Below are positions 12,701 to 24,300 of a stretch of DNA of 64,000 bases, one piece after another. A program made the translations under genes and the position numbers. Source of the stretch: Stratiolaelaps scimitus (taxonomy: Eukaryota > Arthropoda > Arachnida > Mesostigmata > Laelapidae). Under the pieces are notes generated by a model, which did no database searches, had not been told where the DNA came from, and saw only the letters and a list, made by a program, of their open reading frames with translations. Numbering within the stretch: the stretch's first letter is position 1; each line of letters opens with the position of its first letter. The DNA lies in the NCBI GenBank assembly GCA_019614645.1, contig JABWDB010000004.1, positions 6,262,001 through 6,326,000 of the forward strand, read 5' to 3'.

Positions 12701-15700
12701 TTACATACAATTTTTATGATTGCTTCAATTGGCTACCCTACATATATAGATATATATATAGATTCAAACAGCAGAGAAAATATTTAGACTCGACCTGTGA
12801 GCAGCTTGTTTTAGATATAATCTTTAGCTAACACAACAGTAATTTTGTGCTGGACATTATTCGAAAATCTAAAGATCTATTATATTCATACACACATTTG
12901 GTTATCGTGAACGCAGATCCTAAAAAATTTAGAAATATAGTCTAGTATCAGGCCCTTATAGCATATGCTAAGCATTGCATCCATACATTGGTGTGCGCTG
13001 CTTAGGAGTATAGGGAGCTTCCAAGTAGTGCCTTGCGAATATCGATAGATGACTTTCATCATGATTCATTATTTGATCTCACCCTTCAACTTCAAGTGAG
13101 ATCGAACGAAATGGACAGAAACCGGTTGCGCTCATTTCGATAATCGCTAAATATTTGGTCGAGACTCTAACAATTTGAACCTCGTGGCCGATAGATCTGT
13201 GGGCGGTCCATGATACATTTTCTTTTAGTTATAATAATAACAATAATAATAAAATCGTCCCAGTTCTCAAGTCTTTGCTTGTAGGATTAAACATGAAATG
13301 AAAGTATGATGAAAAATATAGCACACCAAGCAACTATCACATGGTTATATAATTCTCCTTTAAAAAAGTGACCACCATCTTCGAAGCCTCATACATTCGC
13401 GTCAGCTCAATACTTACGGCACAAGGTATACGAGAGCTGAAGCTAAAGAAAGTTGCAAGCCCGGACTAAAAGGAACTAGCCGAGTTTTGGGCAGGTTGCA
13501 ATGTCGCTACTTTTACGTTACTATGTAAACTTCGACGGCTGCTACGACTGACGCTGGCAGGCGATAGTGAACAGTTCGAGGAGGTAGCACCATACGCGAG
13601 TGGGATCAACGACCCATACCCGCGATCGCTGTGGACCCAGATGGAAGCTAGGGAAAAACAACTGATTGGGTAGCGACCTCTATTCTGAGCATGAGCAGCA
13701 GCAGCAGCATCTCAGCTGATCTTCCTTTGGGCCAAGCAACTAAGGGGCTTGGTGTATGCTGTCACAACAGGGGGACAACAGGTTGCCTAAGTTTTGCTTG
13801 GAGAAGAGCCGTCCTGAGCCGTTGTCGTTTGCCTGCTGATATCGTTAGTGCTGCCGACCCTACACCTGCTTGCGACAGGCGTCCTATGGGGAATGCAGCT
13901 GTACTCGCTCGTAAATGGCAAACAACAAAACCGCAATCATTTAGGCCCGGCGGTACCTCGATGTCAGGCGACGTCGTATTGTGCATATTATTGTATAGAA
14001 AATTGCTCCGTTTGAGGATGTCACCTGCTATCGGATGGGATTTCATCTATCCTTTATTCACTCAGGAAATAACTAACGCCAGCCAATGAAACGAAGCCAA
14101 TGAATAAGACAAGTCCCTGAGCGACTGCCGACACTCGACACTGCAAACGACAATGCGCTCTAGATCATATGATAGGATGCCAAGCGCACAAGTTTTACTG
14201 AAGTGCTAAGACCAAGTACATTTTCCGGGGCTCCCTCTCATCCCTAAATATTGAAGGTACACGGTGCAACCGCATTTACTTATATGACGGACCTCCTTAG
14301 ATGTTCCGCTTGCTTCAGCTGCAACCACTACTGCTACTGATCGCGAGAAACCACCTGTGGAAGGAAATGCATAAGAAACCGAAGGGCACTTTGATAAAAG
14401 TTAGCTAACAGCATGAATTTCGGCAATCCGTGCCGCTTCCAATCTCGTCCACCAGCTTCGGGAGAGGCCTCCGCACTGCTATATTGGATACATGCGCTTT
14501 TCGTTTGCGAAATGTCAAGGATAGGATATTGAGTTTGGGATGTACTCCTCTCTCAGGAGAGAGTACCCGACCGCACATACGCCGGAATTGTTTCAGCAAG
14601 TGCTTCTGTTCGGAGTAGTATTCAGCGTGCACTGCGGGAGACGTTCGTAGCAGTGTGCATTGTACTTCGTCGCAATGTGACTACTGCTAGACTAGACCGG
14701 GACCTACGCCCAGGCACTTTCCTGTCCCCGCGCGTCCATTGGCGTTGAGACGACGGTCGTCTTCGCAGGAAAGGTCGGAGACTGCTGCGTGGAAATGGGC
14801 GATTTGGAAAATGAAAATGTAATCGTCCCTTCCTGGAAATTCACTTCGTGTCTTCACGACGCCTCCGTTCGCGGGTAATGCCTTTCGATTGGGGAATACA
14901 TCCAGATGAACCGGTCGGCCAAAAGTGACGGTTTCTCCATGTTTGAAGGTCCGTGAACGAAGTCAAGGACAAAGTATGCCTTTGATTTGGTATTTCTTCT
15001 TCTTTATTTCACCTATCTGGTGACTGACAACGGAATCGACCTGATCAGAAATCAGGTTAACGCCTCACAATTTCAATCGTATCTTGTCATGCATCCACCC
15101 TATCTGTATATATATATATATACGGATTTACTTATTTTATACAATTAATGTACTCCAACATTAAATCGTTGTGGGCACTGTTAAGTCCGACAATTTTTTA
15201 TGGCAAATTGTTCCAAAAATGATCAGAAGAATCAGGTGAAACAACTGGAACTTCATATGCTATTCATTATTCCATTAGAATGTCTCTATAGACGTGTGTC
15301 TATCCCTGCATTTCTAGTCAGAATAGCTTCACATGCAGTATATGCTTAGGGATCTACTGCGCACATCAGGTAGAAGTCTGCACGGATTAGCCTCATGCAT
15401 ACGAAGCGTGCCAACAAGTATTGTTACTAAACTTAGAAGACACGAACGAGTCCAGGCGGCCTTCGTCAAAGACTCATTCTCTGCGAAGGCCGCCATGGCC
15501 TGGTTACCTTGAAGACGGTGCTAAGCGACTGGCGGGGCAGCAGGCCGTTGGACCTGAGAATCCAAGCCGGTCAAGTCGTGCCTAACCTTTGCTCAACAAA
15601 ATGGATTAAGTCTCGGCCAAGCGGTTCTCTCCACGATGGCTTGTTGGGACCTGTCCGCCTGCGTTCGTGGCACGACTTCGTTCGTTCCTAAGCTTAGCAA

Positions 15701-18700
15701 AGTCCTCCATGTGCCGTTTACTCTCTGTTATGTTATTCCCGTCGCCAGCCCCCCGCCCCATGACGACGTTCTCATTTCTCAATAAATCCTACTACTGATA
15801 GAGGTTCCATATTGCATGCTAGTTATTCTCTTCCCTCATAAGCGGAGTCATGTACGCGAACTCCTGTTAACCGGCGTGCACACTTCTGTGTATAACTCCT
15901 ATATTCTAGTCAAGTTCGTAAAGGAGGTGACACCTTACTTCCGCAAGGTCTCCCTTCTATCAGAGATCGGATGGGAGCTTGAAGGGTCGGCCAAGTCTGA
16001 GCCGCCCTCAACGACCGGAGCCGGCAGTGCCTCCTCGAGGCGGGTGCCGCTCACCCTAACGCTCATCGCACGAAACCTCTCTCTGCCAATGGACGCCGAA
16101 AATAGGTATAACATTTTCCTCGAAACTCGCCAGACAAGGCATACACAAGGTTCGTTGTCGTTCGCGCCTACTAGGGATCAGTTCGCGCAGCGCCGTGTGG
16201 CTGCCTTCGACAGACAGCGCACAATATGCCTCCTGTGTCATGCATGCGCTTACCTTGACGACATCCGTCTTTGAGAACGGATGGCACAAATGATGGAGGG
16301 TGTGACCTTGAACAAAGGATCAATACAAATTTTGCGAATAAAGACGTATGGTTATGGCGTCGGAGGAAGGAATTACATTGATGACAGTACAGTTATTTGG
16401 GAAAATTGTTTACTTTCTTTAATCGCTTTACTTCATATCATGCATCAGTACAAAAGGAAATTTTTCGGGCTGACCCTTTACAGCCTTAAACATTTCACTC
16501 AGTCAACGATACAACTGCTTTCGGTATAGGTTCATAGCACGAACCCCTTTAAATGTAAACGTGCAACGGTGGCTATCGAACCCGTGCACCTACGTGTCTC
16601 CTCCGATTGCAAGGCAGGCACACGAATGCACCACCACGCCGCCGGGCTTGGCTCATATATCCGTATAAAATACATTTAAATGATCAGCTATTTTAATTGC
16701 AATCGCGATTTCAATTATAGAGTGTAACACTCGCAGCGCGGAGTACAACAATGTTGTCCCTGCTCACGCGCCTGTTCCACTGTGCTGGCTGAGTGTCATC
16801 ATAGGAAAATTAAATTGTTCTCTACTCTCGTTTCGTGATATGCGCAGAATAATTGAAATCCATTCACCGGATCGGCGGCACGCTTGCATTCTCCGTTGTC
16901 CCGACTCACATCAGGCTGCGTTATGGCTGCGGGCAATTAATGTTGTCGCTAGCGAACTCACTCTCAAAGCGCTTGATGAGACGAATTCAACTATTGGTGA
17001 GTAATTCTCCTACGGCCTTCTCCGATTCCATTCAAGGCTATGTGGCGTTTGATTTTTTTTGATAGAAAACGTCATGAATACAAGACAACATACAACCTCT
17101 TAATATACGACTTATATTCATGGCGAGTATTAGTTAAATTGAATCGATATCATATCATATGTACGGCTGTTTGATTCTAACACCGATGTGGCTAGCACAC
17201 GTTGAGCAGTTCGAAAGCAGTTTTTCGCATCTTGCCCATGACGCAATGTGACTTGCCACCTCAGCCCCACCGAGTGTTGCACATATTGTATTGTGTCTTG
17301 TTTGTGCTGTTCGCTTAGGTGATGTATTAGACTCTGGACGCGTGGTGCATATGGGTTGGTTATGCGAGCGGGAGCCGGGAGCACCTCCTGCATCTCAAGT
17401 ATCCCAGATACTTGACCGGCAAAGTCTGATGGACCGTGTGTGGAGTCCCGTATTTGTGGCATTAACAGGAAGCGAGCTCCTGTTCTACGATCTCGTTCCC
17501 TGGACACGCGAGGCATGGGCTGTTCCGGTAGCCAGCGAACCCCTCTATGTAACTCGGTACGGTTGATTTATTCCTGTCGTCTGTAAGGTCGGGCACTTGA
17601 CCGACCGCTGAATAGTCACATGTCGCTATTCGTTGTTAGCTATGTGGTCTTGTAGAGTAAACTCTCCGGGCCAACATTTAACGTCCACGGAACTGCTTTC
17701 GGCATTGCTTCATTGTGGCCTTGTGAGACAGTGGTTCTTATTGTTGAAAACAAAGATGTGAACACTGAATACACTTATAGGGACTCCCTCTCTTTCGCTC
17801 TCTTGTTCGGTTGATCAAACATTATGGAAATCAAACATTATGCGATATATATATATATATATATATATAGTCCACTTTCCATGTGGAATATACATATCTC
17901 GTTCGTCGTGACTCACTTGGTTGCCCGCCCATTCGCTTGTTATCCGTTGAATTCTTAGTGTCGTTGCTAATAGTATTGGACGGTCGTCTTCCCGAGCGGC
18001 ATCGACTCAGTCTCTTTCTCGTACTTCGCCGGGCCGTTATTCGTTGAGCAGCGGTGGTCGCGGGCGCAGCCTCGAAAGATCTTCATCGGGAGCATCCAAC
18101 TGGGCTTCGGGTTCAGCTGGCCTGGGCACCTCGGAGGAATTCTGCTTCTCGCTACGGATAGGAACGCGTAAAGGCGTCGAGCAACGGGTGTTGCGTAGCG
18201 AAACAGCTGCATCTCGGGCTGCCTGGCTGCGAGCCCTCGTGCAGGAAGCACACAACTGTGTCGCCTCAATCAAGACCGTGAAATTTGGTAAGGACGCCGC
18301 CTGAATGTCCAGCCGTGAAATGTCACTGAGTCCCTTGTGCAGATGATGGTAGATATACTATACTTTACGACAACAACAACAACAACAGACGCCAGAAGAA
18401 GGATGATACCAACAGAAGCCTGTGCTAATAGTGGTAGCTGGTGCCTGTGCCAAAAGCGGCCTTTCGCTCAAATTTATCCTATAGTTGGCTATTTTCGCTC
18501 TCTTACAATGCATGGCATGAATAGCGTTGGAACGACGAGATGAACAGCTGTGGAATAATCTCATACGTAGGTATCTCCCTAGAAGCCCGACCAAAGGAGC
18601 AAGCTCGAGCTTTCAGCAGAAATACCATTATTAAACTCTAATTAATAGGAGGTTACTTCATTTTTCTGTCCATAATGTCACCAGAGTGTTCGGTGGGTGC

Positions 18701-19379
18701 TTCGGCTATGAAGTGCATTCTGACGGTTCATCTGGATGAGGGTCTCAGCCTCGATCGGGTGGACGGCGTCAAAGATGAGCGCCACCTTTGGAGTCATCCG
18801 TTTGAGGATATCGAGAAGTCCGGGGACGATGGTCAGCGACTACTATTTCTCAAGTTTAAGAGAGAGGACATCCCACGCGTGAGTGAATAGACAACAAATA
18901 ATTTCATAATTTATAACAGACATTGTTGTTATGCCCCGCTAGGTCAAACCTGCGACCCAGATGATATCCATATGGATACTATTGTCAAGGAAGACGAAAC
19001 AAAATTGTGTCTACCGGGACAAGTTGATAGTGCCTACCTGTAGGTTTAGTTCGGAATTAGTTTCTGTTATTTACTCACTTAGAGGAGTTAAAGCTCCCAG
19101 CGCCAGTGTCCCCTATATATTTATATTTTTTAAGAGGTTAAAGGTGAATCCTAAAATGCAGACGTGCATCATGTTTGACTAGACCCCACAAGCAGAAATA
19201 TAGCACTTGAACAAAACTCGGTAACGAATGTGTGACCCGCCTAACTTCGTGTATTTGTCTGTTGCCATCATTTGATATCATTACAGGAGCTCGACATGCT
19301 CGGATCACCCAAACCGATCGTCTTTGCACTACATACGTTCCTTTCAGCAAAACTTACCCGCCTAGGGCTTATAGCATGA
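7544..19379 (+). CDS. Syn1: Syntrophin, alpha/beta class (spliced, 8 exons seen, 5' end missing)
   Basis: Adaptor of the dystrophin-glycoprotein complex. Syntrophins bind dystrophin/dystrobrevin through PH2 and the C-terminal unique region, and recruit channels, nNOS and kinases through PDZ. Exons: 7544-7710, 9852-9990, 15910-16105, 16848-16996, 17319-17556, 17959-18287, 18685-18878, 19287-19379. All junctions are GT-AG and the reading frame is kept across each. Order: PDZ ([17 protein letters not shown], then [20 protein letters not shown]), start and end of PH1 (PDZ sits inside PH1 in this family), PH2 (GWLCEREPG), a Ser-rich insert, then the unique region ending [20 protein letters not shown], a syntrophin signature. 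The [11 protein letters not shown] and an end soon after TRLGLIA fit the alpha/beta rather than gamma class. The exon for the first half of PH1 was not located. Introns are large at the 5' end (5.9 kb before 15910) and short at the 3' end. Confidence 0.95.
8302..8361. repeat. (AT)n microsatellite, about 60 bp
   Basis: Nearly pure AT with one GTG interruption. It produces a spurious Tyr/Ile open frame on the + strand. Confidence 0.95.
9757..9787. repeat. (AT)n microsatellite
   Basis: Pure AT run in the intron, 64 bp before the syntrophin exon acceptor at 9851. Confidence 0.95.
9852..9990 (+). CDS. Syn1: Syntrophin exon: PDZ, second half
   Basis: Acceptor aaatag, donor gtaggt. Encodes [20 protein letters not shown] then [14 protein letters not shown]. 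The His of THDEA is the usual PDZ alpha-B1 His, giving class I-type ligand preference. Confidence 0.95.
10165..10189. repeat. (AT)n microsatellite
   Basis: Pure AT run in the intron. Confidence 0.9.
15455..15494. repeat. Perfect GC-rich 11-bp-arm hairpin
   Basis: Arms 15455-15465 (ggcggccttcg) and 15484-15494 are exact complements with an 18-nt loop. It sits in the large syntrophin intron. Confidence 0.85.
15910..16105 (+). CDS. Syn1: Syntrophin exon: end of PDZ, resumption of PH1
   Basis: The acceptor attctag completes a Val codon (E-V-K). Encodes [20 protein letters not shown], the conserved segment after PDZ, then a Ser-rich loop and [20 protein letters not shown], the first strand of the second PH1 half. 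The donor gtataa leaves AG of a split Arg codon. The open frame continues past the donor, but that part has no homology. Confidence 0.93.
16562..16652 (-). mobile_element. tRNA-derived SINE or tRNA pseudogene
   Basis: Read on the - strand this has a box A-like GTGGTGCATTCGTG followed about 45 nt later by a box B GGTTCGATAGCC, the spacing of a pol III internal promoter. The anticodon-arm region does not pair well, so it is a tRNA-like SINE head or decayed tRNA rather than a working tRNA. It lies in a syntrophin intron, antisense to the gene. Confidence 0.5.
16848..16996 (+). CDS. Syn1: Syntrophin exon: PH1 C-terminal half
   Basis: Acceptor tgcgcag, donor gtgagt; phases 1 nt in and 1 nt out match both neighbours. 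Encodes [20 protein letters not shown] then [13 protein letters not shown], the last PH1 strands and C-terminal helix with its conserved Trp. The longer open frame here is in another phase; the protein is read from homology and splice phase. Confidence 0.93.
17319..17556 (+). CDS. Syn1: Syntrophin exon: PH2, first half
   Basis: The acceptor cgcttag restores a Gly codon. Encodes [13 protein letters not shown], a Gln/Ser-rich loop and [20 protein letters not shown], typical of syntrophin PH2, ending PLYVTR. Donor gtacgg. Confidence 0.93.
17845..17869. repeat. (AT)n microsatellite
   Basis: Pure AT run in the intron before the PH2 second-half exon. Confidence 0.9.
17959..18287 (+). CDS. Syn1: Syntrophin exon: Ser-rich linker and PH2 second half
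   Basis: Acceptor attcttag, donor gtaagg. Begins [15 protein letters not shown], runs through a Ser/Gly/Arg-rich stretch, then [20 protein letters not shown] and [14 protein letters not shown], the end of PH2 with its conserved Trp. A second AG at 17972-17973 would give the same phase and drop five residues (VVANS). Confidence 0.92.
18685..18878 (+). CDS. Syn1: Syntrophin exon: unique region, first part
   Basis: Acceptor gtcaccag, donor gtgagt, ending on a full codon. Encodes [14 protein letters not shown], then [20 protein letters not shown] and [10 protein letters not shown]. The PFE...S.DDG..LLFL pattern is the syntrophin-unique domain. Confidence 0.94.
19287..19379 (+). CDS. Syn1: Syntrophin last exon: C-terminus
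   Basis: The acceptor is attacag. Thirty codons and a stop: [20 protein letters not shown] then [10 protein letters not shown]. Families of this class end within a few residues of TRLGLL, so the C-terminus is complete. Confidence 0.95.
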   Translation, partial: ELDMLGSPKPIVFALHTFLSAKLTRLGLIA

Positions 19380-21228
19380 ATTAAATATATGCCTGATATT
19401 TTAATCAGTAGGAACAATTTTAATAATATGGCAGAGACCGTTGTATAAGGAAAAAGCCCTAAGTCGGCGGGAAATTGCTAGGTGAAGGGCAGTTAAATAG
19501 ATAAGGGAAGCTACTTAATTTAATATATATATATACACATATATATATATCATGCACACTGCACAACCTGAGAGCGTCTCTCTTTCGCTCTCTCAACTTC
19601 TGAAAAGTGAACATGAAATTCAAATACGATACAGTGAATCTGGTTGACTGAAACCACCCGTCACGGGCAGGAAAATGGACTAAACTACGAGGCAGACTTC
19701 ACCCTTGAATTTAATAACGATTTATAGTGAGACTGACCCGGTTATTAACAGCGACAAATGTGAGGCTATATTCAAGCGTTACAAACTACTTGCGTCAAAA
19801 TCTGTGAACTTCACGTCGAAACTGACAGTATTCATCCACGAGCAAATAAGCGAAGTGCATCAGGCTGCTGATTCAATAGGGGGCATGTTAAAAATACAAC
19901 AAAAAAAACCACCCGTAAATGCGAAATGTAAATGACCAAAGTCAGCCCAGATATGAAAAGAAAAAGCTACACAGTAACATAATAGCCTATAGATTTCGAC
20001 TTATTCCTTTGTCTAATGTCCTGTGATAGGAAATGTAGCTGGTGCTCAAGCGGAGCATTTTTCATACTCGCGAGGTGTTGCCATCAGCGCCTCTGAGGCG
20101 TTCTCATTTTTTGGAGAACTGCTCGATTTCTTGAGTCTGTTTCATCTATTCCATTGTCACCGGGACATTAGCCTAGATTATAGCATACAACCACGGTATT
20201 TTTTGGCGGTTGATTGTCGTTTGCGGAATACTTGCATAAAAACGTATACTGATACTCCCCGGAATGACGGGCACATTCAGGCGACGCTTCAGTCTAGATA
20301 ATCACAGCTAGAATAATACGTAGAATCGGTGTAGCCCAATTGAAATGCAGGAAATTTCACGACTCGACGTCGGCGGACGGAGTTGTTACTAATGTCTGTA
20401 TGTGAACCTGTACGAACCTTGTGAACATGCCACGAGTGAGATGTTTTTTGTAATCGTATTTATTGCAATTACATATATATATATAATATATATATATATG
20501 CCTGTACATTCATAGAGCTTTAAACAAAACGAACTCAAAACGCCTAACTTATTTTTGACAATAAAGATAGACATGTGTCGGGAGATATACATCTATATAT
20601 CGTACAATGCACTCTCGTGTTATCAATCAGCGCAGCACGGTAGCAACAACAGCTAGCTATGGATGTTGATTTTAGTGGTGAATATCCCTGAAAATACAAT
20701 AGATAGTGACCGGCTCTTGGACGACGCCGACGATACGAGTCCCGTTGTGACAAACAAACACACACACACATACAAATGAGTGAGAATGAACGTTCGCTTA
20801 CGGTGGCAGACGCTCAGGGACATGTGTAGCATTTTGTGATCGCCCGTGCGCGACTGCAAAGGTGAACGGCATTAACAAATATACGTACCTCGGTGACACC
20901 CTGACACTACACATTCGTAATGACCACTATGATTACTGTGATAATTATATTGGCATCGACCACGGTTATTCTTCTTAAGGCCACAACGAAGAGTCGAGCT
21001 TAATAAACATGAAGTTAAAGGAACAACACAAATTCTTAGCACCAGTTTATATTCGTGTTAAACAGCTGTACGAGGTGTATCAAAGGCTCATACAGATTCG
21101 TTTCAGACGACTTCGAATTTGAACTATAATATAAAGAAAGGTGCTCATATGTGTTTTAGTTTACAGCACTCCCAGGTGCTCGGCAATAATTGGCAGCGTA
21201 TTATTATTGCTACCTATATCGACGAAAC
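19380..21228. other. Tail-to-tail intergenic region
   Basis: 1.85 kb between the syntrophin stop and the oxidase stop; both 3' UTRs must lie here. Contains (AT)n-type runs near 19.52 and 20.47 kb. An ATTAAA sits a few bases after the syntrophin stop, but I could not settle the polyadenylation sites. No gene seen. Confidence 0.6.
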
Positions 21229-21356
21229 TCAGAGTGAGCACGGGTAAGCTGGGGTGACCATATTCGACGTAATCTCATTAACTTTGGTCGCTCCGAGGAG
21301 GCCCATCGTTGAACGCATTTCCTTGCCCAGTATGGACAGTACTTCTTCAACGCCCG
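21229..21356 (-). CDS. HAO1: Hydroxyacid oxidase exon 7 (C-terminus)
   Basis: Acceptor gttcag chosen because it restores phase; a nearby tag does not. Encodes [20 protein letters not shown] then [20 protein letters not shown] and a final Leu. Confidence 0.9.
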
Positions 21357-24300
21357 CTGAACCCTAGGATATTTATAAGAGGCAAGCCAATGTTAGTCTA
21401 TTGCTGGACGGTATCACAGGTGTTAGAGAACTCGCTCAAATGGTGCTCGTATACCTGTTCTATAGTGGCTGTTTGCGTTATCCCAAGCGGGGTTTTTGTG
21501 GATTTCCCTAAAACTAAACTTTTTCGGGCTAACTCTGAGCCAGCATTTAACGTCCACGGTATCGCTTGTGGATTTCCCTGATGTATTATTTAATAATAGA
21601 ATAGTTTAAACACAGGATCGTCGTCTTCTTTCGCGCGACGTTTTATGCCCTAATGCAAATAGTCTAAGTTTAGTTGAATTGAACTTTTCTGGTACATGCC
21701 GATAGGGTGTGCAGCAGTGCACTATCAAGGGACAAACACTACATTTTCCCCTTCTCCAGTTTCTGTCTATCTATACCAACTACATGATGGATAAAGGGTT
21801 ACTTGCATTGTGCGCGAGTCCCCAGAGGACCGGTCGTCCAATGAAGACGGCACGTGCGCCGAGTGCGAGAGCTTTGGTCACGTCAGTCCCAGTGCGAACG
21901 CCTCCATCCAAGTAGATTTCACATTGGGCACCACCGACGCCTCGGACTGCGGCCGCCACTTCGGCGAGCGCGTCCAGCTGGTGCGAAATTGTTGGGAATT
22001 CGAAACAGCGTCTCTCGTTAGATGCTTGTGCTTTTCACAGACTCAAATATCATGCTAGGAGTATCACTGTGGGTAAAGGTCAGGGTTTATTAAAGGGGAC
22101 GATATTTATCCAATCTGCGATGTTGGGAAGGGAGCAACCTACTGAGTGTGCGATCATGGTTTAGCTTACCGTGGCTGGAGCTCCCTCGAGCTGACGTCCT
22201 CCATGATTCGAGACCAAGATCCCATCAACTCCGTGGTGAACCGCGAGCTCAGCGTCTTCCGCTAATAAAGCAGGGCCACAACACAGCTCGTAGACTCACT
22301 ATCACTCATATAGACTAAGTGAATTATCATAGATTTCTACATGATAGTCCACCTCTCTCAATTCTTATTGAACGTAACCATAAGCATGGCACTCACAACG
22401 ACATTAACCGTTTTACATTAAGATCTGACATTAACTTTAATCATGACATTAACACGAATCCACGACTGATGGGAGGGTGCTGGGTGAAACTGAATTTTTT
22501 TACCAGTGACGATTCCCTTGAGGATGATCTTAAGGCGGGTTATGCTACGCAGCCATGCGATATCTTTCCATGAAATTGTGGCATCAAATAGACTTTGGGT
22601 GTATTCGAGGAGCCAGGAGTCCTTCTCGGCCTGACCAGACCCCATCTCAGGATTGGCGTTCTCGAAATTGGCCAACGTTAATCCAGGCGGCATTTCAAAT
22701 CTGTTTCGGGCATCGGCTCGTCGATTTCCTAAGACGTATCACGATGTTTGTAACACAATGTAGTTAATTAACACCGTTAAAAAGCTAAACATACATATCT
22801 TAGGCGTATTTTTCTTGTGGATTACAGGGAATGCATGCGCGCATTGCTCACTCAGCCAATAGTAACTAGTGACTGTGAAGTGTGCGTGTCACTTACACTT
22901 GAACACATGTGTGTTTATTTGTCGTTGAACTTGCTAGATATGTGTGTTTATTAGTTCAATATGTGTACGACTTGCTACGATGTAGATGCGACTACAGGGC
23001 TATTTATGCGAAGTACAAATACAGTCTGTTTATTTGTTTACGATCCAATGGGTATCAGATAAGTAGTATTTGGGACATATTCCTTCAGCTATATTTGCTA
23101 GTATACTGTGAAATTTAATAGTAAAAAATTATGGTCTAAGTCAGACAAGTTCGCCTCCATACACCTTTGAATGATACGTTGCTTTCAATGTAGTCTACTT
23201 TGCAGTCCTCACTGTTAGAACCAATATAGACATGTTTAATATATATATATATATCTCATGTGACGAAAGTTCAACTAACCGAGATATGGTGTGTCGACAG
23301 TGAGGCATAGGCCCTGAAAGCCGGCATCTTCTGCACGTTTTACAAGTTTCCTCGTAATGTCACGATCTCGGTAAATGTACAGTTGGAACCAGAGCGCTCC
23401 CCGCCCCGACGACCAACTGTGGAACTCGTGAGCGACGTCCTCGATACTTGTCGTTGACAGCGTCGAAAGCACCATAATCGTGCCTGACATGTTTCGTTAA
23501 TGAGAGTCGACGAACGTTATTGAAATGAAACACTGGACAGAGCTCCTGTATCCAACCGTGTGTTTTGTACGCTACGGTCTTCTATCTTGCCGCGATTTGC
23601 TGAACCTCACTCGAAACATGCTGGTCCGGCTCGGAACTGGTCTGGAGATTAAGTGAAGATACTTACCTTTCTTTGAGGCAGCTCGAGCCGTATCGAGCTC
23701 GCCCCTCGGAGAAGCCATTTTCTGCATCGCTGTCGGAGCAAGGCAGATCGGAAACGAGATGGTCGATCCCAGAATTTTCGTGGACAGATCGATGTTCGAA
23801 ACGTCTCGGAGAACGCGCGGACGAAACCGATACCTGAGCAGTTCAGAATCATATCAGACTGGACATGAGAATAGCGAACGGTCTCGGATTTTGTTAATTC
23901 TAAATTACTGCATTTTTCGGGAGATGTCTTTTAAACGTAAGTCGAAGCGATGTAGTTTTGGCATGGTTAACAGCGGTAATGCGCTAACTAACAGGCATTA
24001 CGAGTCGTGGAGATGGGTGGTTGCAATTCATATCCACCAATGTCAGCAATGAAGTTGCGAAAGCGTCAAGGAAAGTCACAACAACCATAAAAAAGGTACA
24101 GCGACAGTAGCAGCACGTTTCAAGGTAGAAAACATTTGTGACGAGTGTAATGCCGCTATGTCACAGGATCTCGACAAATTGCTCCGGACAGAGTCTATAA
24201 CAAGACAACAACAAGAAGAAATAGAATGTTCGCATACATTCGCTTGTACGTACATTTAGTTAACTAGGGATCCATCCAGTAGGTCAGCTCGAGCCGCAAA

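Larger units (their letters stand above)
9991..15909 (+). other. Large syntrophin intron (5.9 kb)
   Basis: No convincing gene on either strand. Contains (AT)n at 10165-10189 and 12127-12148, a GC-richer patch around 10.9-11.2 kb, a short CAGCAG run near 13.70 kb and, near its 3' end (15.43-15.79 kb), a segment with a perfect hairpin and an AATAAA-type end that may be a retroposon tail. Open frames at 13.69-14.09 kb overlap on both strands and match no family I know. Confidence 0.6.

Noticed and set aside
13691..14089. Ser-rich 132-codon + strand ORF in the syntrophin intron
   Set aside because: An overlapping - strand frame is equally open, no family is recognised, and it has neither splice nor homology support.
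16106..16274. Continuation of the syntrophin frame past 16105 as coding
   Set aside because: The PH1 continuation is found in phase at 16848; sequence after the 16106 donor has no similarity to the family.
16562..16652. Functional tRNA gene
   Set aside because: Boxes A and B are present, but the anticodon and acceptor stems do not pair convincingly.
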